DNA of 64,000 nucleotides from Flavobacterium petrolei (GTDB lineage Bacteria; Bacteroidota; Bacteroidia; Flavobacteriales; Flavobacteriaceae), in the NCBI RefSeq assembly GCF_003314435.2, contig NZ_QNVY02000002.1:434001-498000 (forward strand), given 5' to 3'. The notes under the pieces are model-generated. The model searched no databases. It had not been told where the DNA came from and saw only the letters and a list, made by a program, of their open reading frames with translations. Shown here one piece after another: positions 18,488 to 26,874 of this stretch; position 1 is the stretch's first letter, and each line of letters begins with the position of its first letter. The position numbers and the translations under genes are program-made.

Positions 18488-19507
18488 TTATTGGAAATTA
18501 ACTGTCAGCCCAAATAAACTAGTATTTCCAGCTAATGTGTATCTGGAATATGAATAATTGAATTTCAGTTTATTTAATTTGAGTCCGAAACCCAATGAAA
18601 CTCCGGAAAAATTCCTTTGTTCTACAAGGCGTAATTCCTCTGCTCTTCTAAAATTATATCCCACTCGCAGGTTAAATGCTTTTTTCGGAAAAAGTTCTAC
18701 ACCCACAATTACGTGCCGCAAAGCATTATTCACGAAGGACACTTTTTCTTCGGTGGATTCACCATCAAAAGAGGATTCTGCTCTGGCTGGATTCGAAAAA
18801 GCGATATTCCATTGCTGCAAATTTTCTAATGTAAGATGCCACCGAATAGGAACGTTTTCCAATTCTTGTGACACTCCTGCAATGATTTCAAGCGGCAGTT
18901 TCTCATTCGTGCCATTATAAGTTGAAAACTGAGTTCCTATATTCCGAATAGCCAACGCCCAGTTGACATCATTTCTTTCATCAATAAACAAAGCCCCAAT
19001 ATCAAGCGCTCCTCCAAAAGAATGGTAGGTTTCCAAACTGGAAGAAATCAGTTTTGCACTGGCTCCTATATGAATATCGGTATACGGAATATTGTAAGCA
19101 TACCCAAACGAAAGGGCTATTTCGCTTCCTGTAAATTCAGATGTGGGCTGACCGTTTTCATCAAAACCTTCAAAATTGCCATAGTTGACATAATTTACTC
19201 CAACCTGAAAAGTTTGCAAATGCTGGTCGTATGTATAGGCGTAAGAAGCCGTTCCGTAAGTAACTTCTTTATAATAACTGCCATAATTCAAAGCCAGATG
19301 GTTGTCCATTTCCGCATTTATGGTTGCCGGATTAAAATGAACCTGATTGACGTCATCATCATAAATCGTGATTACTTTTCCTCCCAAAGCTGCTTGTCTT
19401 GGCGAAGTCACTAAATTCAAAAACTGATAGGTATACTTTCCTCCTATTTGACTGTAAGTAACAGCACAAATAATAAGGAAACAGTATAGTAGAAGTTTTT
19501 TTAACAT
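18488..19507 (-). CDS. porQ: type IX secretion system protein PorQ
   Basis: 339 residues with a signal peptide (ends AVTYSQ) and the family-typical start YTYQFLNLVTSPRQAALGGK. The rest is an outer-membrane beta-barrel with repeated amphipathic strands (GASAKLISSS, FNLRVGYNFRRAEELRL, GVSLGFGLKLNKLKFNYSYS) ending in Gln after a Phe. PorQ works with PorU, PorV and PorZ in the attachment complex that processes T9SS cargo on the cell surface; those partners are not in this window. It leads the porQ-cmk-transporter group. Confidence 0.9.
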   Translation of the reverse strand: MLKKLLLYCFLIICAVTYSQIGGKYTYQFLNLVTSPRQAALGGKVITIYDDDVNQVHFNPATINAEMDNHLALNYGSYYKEVTYGTASYAYTYDQHLQTFQVGVNYVNYGNFEGFDENGQPTSEFTGSEIALSFGYAYNIPYTDIHIGASAKLISSSLETYHSFGGALDIGALFIDERNDVNWALAIRNIGTQFSTYNGTNEKLPLEIIAGVSQELENVPIRWHLTLENLQQWNIAFSNPARAESSFDGESTEEKVSFVNNALRHVIVGVELFPKKAFNLRVGYNFRRAEELRLVEQRNFSGVSLGFGLKLNKLKFNYSYSRYTLAGNTSLFGLTVNFQ

Positions 19508-19517
19508 GCTTTAAATT

Positions 19518-19547
19518 GCAGTTGGTATAAAATAAAAACGCAACTGC
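19518..19547. repeat. short inverted repeat upstream of porQ
   Basis: GCAGTTG (19518-19524) and CAACTGC (19541-19547) form a 7-bp inverted repeat, 11 to 40 bases before the porQ start. It could be an operator or leader hairpin. Confidence 0.3.
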
Positions 19548-19602
19548 GAAGATAAAATTATAAATACAATAAATGGCAACTTTGAAACTCGTAATTGCAA
19601 AT

Positions 19603-19655
19603 AAAAAATCCAAATTCCATCTCTTGAAAATCAAGTTTTGAAATTTGGATTTTTT
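19603..19655 (-). terminator. terminator after lon
   Basis: AAAAAATCCAAATT (19603-19616) and AATTTGGATTTTT (19642-19655) form a long stem with a second inner stem CTTGAAAATCAAG (19623-19635). Read on the minus strand it ends in a T-run 22 bases or so past the lon stop. Confidence 0.7.
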
Positions 19656-19676
19656 GTATTTAGGAGTTGTAACTTA

Positions 19677-22127
19677 TTACAAATCCTTGGCGTTTTTTAC
19701 ATTTTGATCTGTCAAAGCAAATTTTAATACTTCGCTCATTTCTTTTACATAGTGAAAAGAAAGTCCTTCCAAATATTCAGGTTTTATTTCATCAATATCA
19801 CTCTTATTTTCGTGACACAGAATAATTTCTTTAATATTCGCTCTTTTTGCTGCCAATATTTTTTCTTTGATTCCGCCTACTGGTAATACTTTTCCACGCA
19901 ACGTAATTTCTCCTGTCATCGCCAAGTTTTTCTTCACACGTTTTTGTGTAAATAAAGAAACCAAAGAAGTTAACATCGCAATTCCGGCACTTGGACCGTC
20001 TTTTGGAGTAGCTCCCTCCGGAACGTGCAAGTGAATATTATATTTAGAAAGAATCTCAGAATCCAATCCTAAAAGTTTTGCATTGGCCTTGATATATTCT
20101 AAAGCAATTGTTGCAGATTCTTTCATGACCGTACCTAAATTTCCAGTAATAGTCATGGTTCCCTTTCCAGGAGAAAGCAACGATTCTATGAACAGAATGT
20201 CACCACCAACAGAGGTCCAAGCCAAACCAGTTACCACTCCGGCAACATCGTTGTTCTCATATTTATCTCTTTCTAATCTAGGAACACCAAGTGTTTTTAT
20301 GATATCTTCATCTGTAACTTTCTTGTTATATTCTTCTTCCATCGCAACTGATTTGGCTGCGTTACGGATAACTTGAGCAATTTTAGCTTCTAAACCACGA
20401 ACTCCAGATTCACGGGTGTATCCTTCAACAATTTTCTCCAATTGTTTTTTTCCAATGGTCAAATCTTTAGTTGTCAAACCATGCTCTTTCAATTGTCTTG
20501 GAAACAAATGCTGACGCGCAATTTCTACCTTTTCTTCAATCGTATAGCCTGACATTTTGATGATTTCCATTCTGTCTTTCAACGCAGGTTGGATGGCAGC
20601 CATATTATTAGAAGTGGCAATAAACATCACTTTAGATAAATCATATCCCATTTCAAGGAAATTATCATAAAACGAATTGTTTTGCTCCGGATCTAAAACT
20701 TCCAATAAAGCCGAAGATGGATCACCTTGATTACTGTTAGATAGTTTGTCGATTTCATCCAAAACAAAAACTGGATTCGAAGTTCCCGCTTTTTTCAAAC
20801 TTTGAATAATTCGTCCTGGCATCGCACCAATATAGGTTTTTCTGTGTCCGCGAATTTCCGCTTCATCACGCAATCCACCAAGGGAAATTCTAACATATTT
20901 TCTACCCAAAGCTTCTGCAATAGAGCGTCCAATTGAAGTTTTACCAACTCCTGGAGGTCCTGTCAAACAAATAATTGGGGATTTCATATCATTTCGCAAT
21001 TTTAAAACTGCCAAATGTTCTATCATTCTTTTCTTAACATCTTCAAGACCAAAATGATCTCTGTCCAATATTTTCTGAGCTCTTTTTAAATCAAAATTAT
21101 CTTTAGAATATTCGTTCCAAGGCAATTCCAAGAACAACTCTAAGTAATTTCTTTGAATTCCAAAATCAGGCGCTTGTGGATTCATGCGGCGCATTTTAGA
21201 CAATTCTTTTTCGAAATGTTTTTTGGTTTTCTCATCCCATTTTTTGGTCAAAGACTTTTGCAACATTTCGTCCATTTCCTCTTCCTGAGAAACACCACCC
21301 AATTCTTCTTGAATGGTTTTCATTTGTTGGTGCAAGAAATATTCACGTTGTTGTTGGTCTAAATCGAAACGAACTTTGGACTGAATATCATTTTTCAATT
21401 CGAGTTTTTGCAACTCAATATTCATATAACGAAGCGTCTCTAAAGCTCTTTCTTTCAATTCATTAATAGCTAACAAGTCTTGTTTCTCTTTAACAGAAAG
21501 ATTCATATTAGAAGTCACAAAATTGACTAAAAATGATTGGCTTTCAATATTCTTGATGGCAAAAGTAGCTTCACTGGGAATGTTTGGACTTTCTTTAATA
21601 ATTTGAATCGCTAATTCTTTGATTGAATCCAGAATCGCTACAAATTCAGTATCATTTTTCTTTGGTCTTTTTTCAGGAACTTCCTTGATTTTCGCAGTGA
21701 TATAGGGCGTTTCATCAATAACAGCATCAATTTCGAAACGTTTTTTACCTTGAAGAATTACCGTTACATTCCCATCAGGCATTTTTAGCACGCGCAAAAT
21801 ACGGGCAACTGTACCTATTTTATGAATATCATCTTTGGTTGGATCTTCATCTTCTTCGTTGATTTGAGCAACAACTCCAATCGTTTTTCCAGCTGCATTG
21901 GCGTCATTAATCAATTTAATTGATTTATCACGTCCCGCAGTAATTGGTATTACAACTCCAGGAAATAAAACCATATTTCGCAAAGGTAAAATAGCCAATA
22001 ATTCCGGTAAAGCCTCATTATTCATTTCCTCCTCGTCCTCGGGAGTCAAAAGTGGAATTAAATCTGCTTCCGAATCAAATTCCTGAAGTGACAGATTGTC
22101 AATAGTAAGTATTTTATGATTTGACAT
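19677..22127 (-). CDS. lon: ATP-dependent protease La (Lon)
   Basis: 816 residues, full length. N-terminal LON substrate-binding domain starts around LPLRNMVLFPGVVIPI (residue 47); AAA+ Walker A GPPGVGKTS at 390-398 and Walker B VFVLDEID at 453-460; the proteolytic serine is S713 in PKDGPSAGIAM and the paired lysine is K756 in GGIKEKILAAKRA. Lon degrades misfolded and regulatory proteins in the cytoplasm. It is monocistronic, with a TATATTTG element on its strand at 22179-22172 giving a leader of about 37 bases, and a terminator downstream. No CIRCE or other heat-shock operator was noticed. Confidence 0.98.
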   Translation of the reverse strand: MSNHKILTIDNLSLQEFDSEADLIPLLTPEDEEEMNNEALPELLAILPLRNMVLFPGVVIPITAGRDKSIKLINDANAAGKTIGVVAQINEEDEDPTKDDIHKIGTVARILRVLKMPDGNVTVILQGKKRFEIDAVIDETPYITAKIKEVPEKRPKKNDTEFVAILDSIKELAIQIIKESPNIPSEATFAIKNIESQSFLVNFVTSNMNLSVKEKQDLLAINELKERALETLRYMNIELQKLELKNDIQSKVRFDLDQQQREYFLHQQMKTIQEELGGVSQEEEMDEMLQKSLTKKWDEKTKKHFEKELSKMRRMNPQAPDFGIQRNYLELFLELPWNEYSKDNFDLKRAQKILDRDHFGLEDVKKRMIEHLAVLKLRNDMKSPIICLTGPPGVGKTSIGRSIAEALGRKYVRISLGGLRDEAEIRGHRKTYIGAMPGRIIQSLKKAGTSNPVFVLDEIDKLSNSNQGDPSSALLEVLDPEQNNSFYDNFLEMGYDLSKVMFIATSNNMAAIQPALKDRMEIIKMSGYTIEEKVEIARQHLFPRQLKEHGLTTKDLTIGKKQLEKIVEGYTRESGVRGLEAKIAQVIRNAAKSVAMEEEYNKKVTDEDIIKTLGVPRLERDKYENNDVAGVVTGLAWTSVGGDILFIESLLSPGKGTMTITGNLGTVMKESATIALEYIKANAKLLGLDSEILSKYNIHLHVPEGATPKDGPSAGIAMLTSLVSLFTQKRVKKNLAMTGEITLRGKVLPVGGIKEKILAAKRANIKEIILCHENKSDIDEIKPEYLEGLSFHYVKEMSEVLKFALTDQNVKNAKDL

Positions 22128-22171
22128 ATATTATTTAAGTCTTTTTGTCATTAAAAAATTCATTATTTAAG

Positions 22172-22179
22172 CAAATATA
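22172..22179 (-). promoter_or_regulatory. -7 element for lon
   Basis: Minus strand TATATTTG, a full match to TAnnTTTG, about 45 bases upstream of the lon start. No TTG at the expected distance was found. Confidence 0.45.
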
Positions 22180-22383
22180 AGGTTTCAAAATAGTCTTTTT
22201 ATATAAAAGCGATGTTTAATCCTCAAAATTTGCATAACGGTAAAAGAGTCAATCTTTGTGCCAAAAGAAACTATCTTTATCCTATTTTTCATCAGAAAGT
22301 AAAAATGCTGACCATTAAAACTGCAACAAATTAATCCCTGCAGGAGCAATCAAATGAAAATTTTAGTTTTATTTTTATAAAAG

Positions 22384-22409
22384 TGTAACAAAGAAAAAAT
22401 TAACAAGTC
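22384..22409 (+). promoter_or_regulatory. candidate ECF-type promoter of the sigma operon
   Basis: TGTAACA (22384-22390) and GTC (22407-22409) are 16 bases apart, resembling the AAC and GTC core elements of many ECF-sigma promoters, 27 bases before the TTG start of the sigma gene. Autoregulation would be typical. The remaining gap 22128-22435 shows only the lon leader and promoter and AT-rich DNA. Confidence 0.3.
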
Positions 22410-22435
22410 CTTACTATTAAATTACTAGCAGCTGT

Positions 22436-22990
22436 TTGAATGTAAATCAACATAATATCGAAGAATTGATTTTGCTCTGCAAGCAAAAAAATCAAAAAGC
22501 ACAATGCGAAATTTACAATCGTTATGCAAAAGCCATGTATAATGTCTCGCATCGAATCGTAAAAGACAGCCATTTTGCAGAGGATGTAATGCAGGAAAGT
22601 TTCTTAAAAGCATTCACGCGAATAGATGATTACAAGCAAGAAGTTGCTTTTGGCGCTTGGCTAAAAAGAATTGTGGTGAATTGCAGTATTGATTTTTATA
22701 AAAAGAACAACCAATTCAAACCAGAAGATTTTGATGCTACACTTTACAAAATCGAAGAAACAGAAAATGGCATTTTAGAAAACACTTCTTTCAAAGATTT
22801 AAAAGTAAAACAAATTTTAGACACCATCACTTCATTGAAATACAATTACAGAATGGTTTTAACACTATTTTTCATTGAAGGATACGACCAAGAAGAAATT
22901 AGCGAAATTTTGAATATTAGTTATGCCAATTGCAGAACTACACTGAGCAGAGCCAAAGACTGTTTGCGAAAAAAACTAGAGGAAATATGA
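22436..22990 (+). CDS. ECF RNA polymerase sigma factor (sigma-70 family)
   Basis: 184 residues. Region 2 is seen in YAKAMYNVSHRIVKDSHFAEDVMQESFLKAF and region 4 in LTLFFIEGYDQEEISEILN followed by a helix-turn-helix (ISYANCRTTLSRAKDCLRKKL). No ATG fits: an in-frame stop at 22418-22420 and the N-terminal homology point to the TTG at 22436 as start. The stop overlaps the next start codon as ATGA, so it is translationally coupled to a membrane-anchored protein that is the likely anti-sigma factor. It probably drives its own operon and envelope-related genes; the inducing signal is unknown. Confidence 0.9.
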   Translation: MNVNQHNIEELILLCKQKNQKAQCEIYNRYAKAMYNVSHRIVKDSHFAEDVMQESFLKAFTRIDDYKQEVAFGAWLKRIVVNCSIDFYKKNNQFKPEDFDATLYKIEETENGILENTSFKDLKVKQILDTITSLKYNYRMVLTLFFIEGYDQEEISEILNISYANCRTTLSRAKDCLRKKLEEI

Positions 22991-23523
22991 AAAAGGAAAA
23001 TAAAAAACTAGACCAATTATTTAAAAAATTTGAAAATCAATGGGATGTCGAGTCTCCTGAAAGTAATCATGAGCAACGATTTGTACAAAAATTAAAATCT
23101 AAGAAATCGAATTGGAAACGTTTTGTTTCTATTGGAATCGCTGCTTCTATAGTACTTATATTAGGACTTTCAATTTTCAATACTACTCCTAAAAAAACTG
23201 AGGAATTAAAATTTGCATCAAAAGAAACGAAACAAACGGATTCGATTTTTACTATTTTAATCGAAAAGGAATTAGAAAAAATAAAAGAAAAAAAATCACC
23301 TGAAAATGAAAAAATCATCGCTGATGCACTCAAACAAATGCGAACATTGGACAATGATTACTACAAAATAATTAAGGAACTCGAAACCAATGGAGAAAGT
23401 AAACAGATTATTTATGCAATGATCCGCAATCTTCAGACGCGGATTTCTTTTTTGCAAAGCGTACTGCAACATATTGAAAATAAGGAACAAAAGATAAACA
23501 TAGCTGATGAAAAAACAATGTAA
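22987..23523 (+). CDS. single-pass membrane protein, putative anti-sigma factor
   Basis: 178 residues starting MKKENKK at the ATG that overlaps the sigma-factor stop by 4 bases; a longer reading frame upstream of this is inside the sigma gene. About 43 cytoplasmic residues rich in Lys/Glu (KLDQLFKKFENQWDVES) precede one transmembrane helix (FVSIGIAASIVLILGLSIF, residues ~45-64). The remaining ~110 residues are outside and look helical, rich in Glu/Lys (EKELEKIKEKKSPENEK). No zinc-finger anti-sigma motif (HxxxCxxC) is present. Position, coupling and topology suggest a sigma-sequestering sensor; sequence alone does not prove it. Confidence 0.75.
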   Translation: MKKENKKLDQLFKKFENQWDVESPESNHEQRFVQKLKSKKSNWKRFVSIGIAASIVLILGLSIFNTTPKKTEELKFASKETKQTDSIFTILIEKELEKIKEKKSPENEKIIADALKQMRTLDNDYYKIIKELETNGESKQIIYAMIRNLQTRISFLQSVLQHIENKEQKINIADEKTM

Positions 23524-24568
23524 AACACTGATTTTATTTATTTTAATTCCATTTTTGGGACATGCAATTGACAATGACTTCCTGCATTTGAAAGAAAAAA
23601 ATATTAAAAAAGCGTATTATGTCAATCCTAACGCAACGCTTTCGATTGACAATTCGTACGGCACTATTTCAGTAACCACTTGGAACGAAGATAAAATTGA
23701 ACTTGACATAAGTATCAAAGTTAGCGGTGATAATGAAAATTGGGTCAACCAGCGTATTGAAACCATCGCTGTTGATATAGTCGCTTTGAAAGGAATGATT
23801 TCTGCCAAAACAATTCTGGGAAATTCCAATTACAAAGGTCACGGTAAAAACAATAATTTTGAAATAAATTACACCCTCAAAATTCCAAAAAATGGAAGTG
23901 TAAAACTCAATAACAAATACGGCAATATCAGTACCTCTGATTTATATGCAGAAGCGGATATCAAATGTAAATATGGAAAGGTAATCTTGGGGAGATTGTA
24001 TGGAAACAGTACACTTGAAATGGAATATTGCTCTAATTCGAACATTGCATTTCTAAAAAATGGAATGGTAACAGCAAAATATTCGAATCTAAAAATTGGT
24101 GAGGCAACTAAGTTAGATTTAATTTCTGATTACACGGATATCGAAATTGAGCAAAGTGATGCCATTAAATACAACAGTAAATATGGGAAAATCAGAATTC
24201 AAAATGTAAAAACCTTAGACGCATTAGGAAATTACTTGACGATAAAAATCGGAGAAGTGTTTGATTATTTAAAGCTGAACACAAAATACAGTTCTTTAAC
24301 CGTTCAATCGATTAATGCAAACGCAAATTCAGTTACTATAATGGCGGGTTATACGGGAATAAACATTGGATACCACACTAATTTTGCTTTTGATTTTAAT
24401 GTGCTTTTAAAATATGCAAACTTTAAATATGATTCTGATTTAGAAATTGATTCTAAAGAAGAAGTGTCAAATTCAAAAAAATATAGTGGTTTTCACAAGA
24501 AAAAAGGACTTAACAATTTGAATATAATTTCAGATTATGGAAACGTAATATTAACTAAAAACCAATAA
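23507..24568 (+). CDS. exported beta-repeat protein (DUF4097-like), sigma-operon member
   Basis: 353 residues with a signal peptide (LILFILIPFLGHAIDND). The body is built from short degenerate repeats around K-Y-(G/S)-x-(I/L): NKYGNISTSDLY, CKYGKVILGRLY, AKYSNLKIGEA, SKYGKIRIQNV, TKYSSLTVQSI, with a final SDYGNVILT. Such regularly spaced strands predict a beta-helix or beta-solenoid in the periplasm or on the outer membrane. It starts 17 bases inside the end of the putative anti-sigma gene, so the two are coupled. No catalytic residues are visible. It may be the signal-sensing or protective output of the sigma system, which is inference. Confidence 0.75.
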   Translation: MKKQCKTLILFILIPFLGHAIDNDFLHLKEKNIKKAYYVNPNATLSIDNSYGTISVTTWNEDKIELDISIKVSGDNENWVNQRIETIAVDIVALKGMISAKTILGNSNYKGHGKNNNFEINYTLKIPKNGSVKLNNKYGNISTSDLYAEADIKCKYGKVILGRLYGNSTLEMEYCSNSNIAFLKNGMVTAKYSNLKIGEATKLDLISDYTDIEIEQSDAIKYNSKYGKIRIQNVKTLDALGNYLTIKIGEVFDYLKLNTKYSSLTVQSINANANSVTIMAGYTGINIGYHTNFAFDFNVLLKYANFKYDSDLEIDSKEEVSNSKKYSGFHKKKGLNNLNIISDYGNVILTKNQ

Positions 24569-24584
24569 CCTAAAAACAAAACTT

Positions 24585-25319
24585 ATGAAAAAATCAATTC
24601 AATTATTTGTCAGTTGCGCAGTATTAATCACGTCGATGGCCCAAGCACAATGGTCTTCTAAATCCAAAATAAATGGAAACGGAAACGTTGTATCTGAAAA
24701 AAGAACGACATCTTCGTATGATGAAATTGCTGTAACAGGCTTTTTTGATGTAGAATTAGTTTCTGGAAATGAGGGAAACATTACTGTAAAAGGAGAAGAA
24801 AATTTACTGCCTTACATCAAAATTGAAGTTGCGAATCAAGTTTTGAAAATTTATTCAGAAAAGAACAAATACATTAGTAGCAGCAAAGGAAAACAAATTA
24901 TTATAACTGTTCCTTTCGAAAGTATTAATCAAGTTTCTTTGACCGGTTCCGGAGATGTGTTGACTAAAAATCGCATCCAATCAAAATCATTTTCAGCTAA
25001 ACTAATTGGCTCAGGCGACATGAATTTAGAAGTAGAAGCAAACGATCTTGACGCCAATTTAAGTGGTTCAGGAGACTTAAATATAACTGGAACAGCGGTA
25101 AATTTAAACAGTAATTTAAACGGATCAGGCGATATAGATGCCGCAAATTTAAAAGCTAAAAACGTAACAGCGACCGTTTCTGGATCAGGAGACAATACTG
25201 TTTTCTGCAGTGAAAGCATTCATGCCAGAGTTTCAGGTTCTGGAGATATTGAATACAAAGGCAATCCAAAGAAAAAAGATACCAAAGTGACTGGATCAGG
25301 GAATATTTCAAAGTCTTAA
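24585..25319 (+). CDS. head GIN domain protein (DUF2807), putative auto-transporter adhesin-like
   Basis: 244 residues with a signal peptide (ends SMAQAQ). The head GIN domain is recognisable from SSYDEIAVTGFFDVELVSG and ITVKGEENLLPYIKIEV. The second half carries seven GSG(D/N) repeats about 15-20 residues apart: TGSGDV, IGSGDM, SGSGDL, NGSGDI, SGSGDN, SGSGDI, TGSGNI, consistent with a right-handed beta-solenoid. It follows the DUF4097-like gene by 16 bases and is the last gene before a terminator, so it belongs to the sigma operon. It probably acts in the periplasm or at the outer membrane; its ligand is unknown. Confidence 0.85.
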   Translation: MKKSIQLFVSCAVLITSMAQAQWSSKSKINGNGNVVSEKRTTSSYDEIAVTGFFDVELVSGNEGNITVKGEENLLPYIKIEVANQVLKIYSEKNKYISSSKGKQIIITVPFESINQVSLTGSGDVLTKNRIQSKSFSAKLIGSGDMNLEVEANDLDANLSGSGDLNITGTAVNLNSNLNGSGDIDAANLKAKNVTATVSGSGDNTVFCSESIHARVSGSGDIEYKGNPKKKDTKVTGSGNISKS

Positions 25320-25342
25320 CTTCGAATTTAGCATTATACAAT

Positions 25343-25370
25343 AAGGTGTTTTATTAATTTAAAACGCCTT
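25343..25370. terminator. terminator of the sigma operon, overlapping the convergent gene end
   Basis: AAGGTGTTTTA (25343-25353) pairs with TAAAACGCCTT (25360-25370), followed by a T-run on the plus strand. The right arm covers the last codons of the convergent transporter. Confidence 0.7.
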
Positions 25371-26679
25371 TTTTTGGCACTCTTTTCAGCAATAGAATGG
25401 CTATTACAAAAAATACTCCCAAAAATACGATGGCAAGTCTCGGGCTGCCAGTAATCTGATCAATGATTCCGTAGACTAACATTCCTATTACGATTCCAAT
25501 TTTTTCAGCAACATCATAAAAACTAAAAAAAGAAGCTGTATCCTGCGTTTCTGGCAATAGTTTAGAATAAGTAGAACGCGATAAAGCCTGAATTCCTCCC
25601 ATCACCAAACCTGCAATTGACGCCATTACATAAAAATGTATGGGTAAAGTGATAAAAAATGCAAGTGCACAAAATACTGCCCAAATACAATTAATAAAAA
25701 TCAAAGTTGGAATATTACCAAATTTTTCTGATGCTCTAGAAGTTAGAACTGCGCCGAGAACAGCTACTAATTGAATGATTAATATACAAATAATTAAACC
25801 CGTTGTACTTTCCGCTTTAGAAGACCAAGCAATTTCTTGTGCACCAAAGTAAGTAGCGACAAGCATTACAGTTTGCACTGCCATACTCGAAACAAAGAAA
25901 CCTCCTAAATATCGTTTCAATGCAACGTTTTCTTTTAATAAAATCCATACCTTTTTCAACTCTTTAAAACCATTCAAGACAACATGGTGCGTTACTTTGT
26001 TGTTTGCGTTTTTATTTCCTTTTGGTAAAAAATAATACGTGTACTGACTGAATAAAACCCACCAAACACCTACCATTACAAAGGAATATCGCATGGCTTT
26101 CATAGCTGCTTCACCATCAGTCCCAGAAATCCCAAAAAGCTTTGGTTTCATAATCATCGCTAAATTGATAATCAATAAAATTACACTTCCTATATATCCT
26201 AAGGAATATCCTTTGGCGCTAATTTTATCTTGTTGCTCCACATAAGCAATATCTGGTAGATAGGAATTATAAAAAACTAAACTGCCCCAATATCCAATCA
26301 ATCCTAGAAAATAAAATGCTAAACCAAGGTATATATTGTCAAGATTGAACCAATACAATCCCATGCAAGACAAAGCTCCCAAATAACAGAAGAATTTCAT
26401 AAATGATTTTTTATCTCCAACATAATCAGCAATACCAGATAATAGTGGAGAAATAAAAGCCACTAATAAAAATGCAAAAGCGGTAACAAAACTGATTAAA
26501 GCTGAATTTTTTAGATGTAAGCCAAAAACATCAATGTAATGATTTCGCTCAGAAAACAAGGCTTCATAAAAAATAGGAAATACTGCAGATGCAATGGTAA
26601 GTGTATAAACTGAATTTGCCCAATCATAAAAAGCCCAAGCATTTAATAATTTTTTACTCCCTTTTTCTAAATCTGCCAT
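25354..26679 (-). CDS. MFS transporter, UMF1/Atg22-like family
   Basis: 441 residues with about 12 predicted membrane helices. The start KKLLNAWAFYDWANSVYTLTIASAVFPIFYE is diagnostic for the UMF1 (Atg22-like) branch of the major facilitator superfamily, in which the AFYDWANS motif precedes helix 1. A conserved GGIQALSRSTYSKLLPE loop is also present. Yeast Atg22 exports amino acids from the vacuole; for bacterial members the substrate is not established. The gene is single on its strand. Whether it uses a promoter in the 26680-26800 region is unclear. Confidence 0.88.
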   Translation of the reverse strand: MADLEKGSKKLLNAWAFYDWANSVYTLTIASAVFPIFYEALFSERNHYIDVFGLHLKNSALISFVTAFAFLLVAFISPLLSGIADYVGDKKSFMKFFCYLGALSCMGLYWFNLDNIYLGLAFYFLGLIGYWGSLVFYNSYLPDIAYVEQQDKISAKGYSLGYIGSVILLIINLAMIMKPKLFGISGTDGEAAMKAMRYSFVMVGVWWVLFSQYTYYFLPKGNKNANNKVTHHVVLNGFKELKKVWILLKENVALKRYLGGFFVSSMAVQTVMLVATYFGAQEIAWSSKAESTTGLIICILIIQLVAVLGAVLTSRASEKFGNIPTLIFINCIWAVFCALAFFITLPIHFYVMASIAGLVMGGIQALSRSTYSKLLPETQDTASFFSFYDVAEKIGIVIGMLVYGIIDQITGSPRLAIVFLGVFFVIAILLLKRVPKKGVLN

Positions 26680-26805
26680 ATTTACTTAATTTATGCTGCG
26701 AATTTATTTAATTTTTATTGATAAAATTCAAAAAACAGCTTTATTTGATATTAACAAATTGCGCCATAATTACAATGTATTTAAAAGTCGCAAAATAGTA
26801 TACCA

Positions 26806-26835
26806 AAAAGGGCTACTCTCACTTGAGAATAGCCC
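26806..26835 (-). terminator. terminator after the M48 peptidase gene
   Basis: GGGCTACTCTCA (26810-26821) pairs with TGAGAATAGCCC (26824-26835) with a single G-U pair; reading the minus strand it runs into TTTTT at 26809-26805. Confidence 0.75.
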
Positions 26836-26874
26836 ATTTCGATGTTCGATAAAGAACACTATGATTTCAAATTG

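Noticed and set aside
19022..19414. 130-codon frame on the plus strand
   Set aside because: It is antisense to porQ, with no recognisable domain; a shadow of the real gene.
22930..22986. Upstream extension of the putative anti-sigma gene
   Set aside because: It lies inside the sigma-factor gene; the ATGA overlap at 22987 is the natural start.
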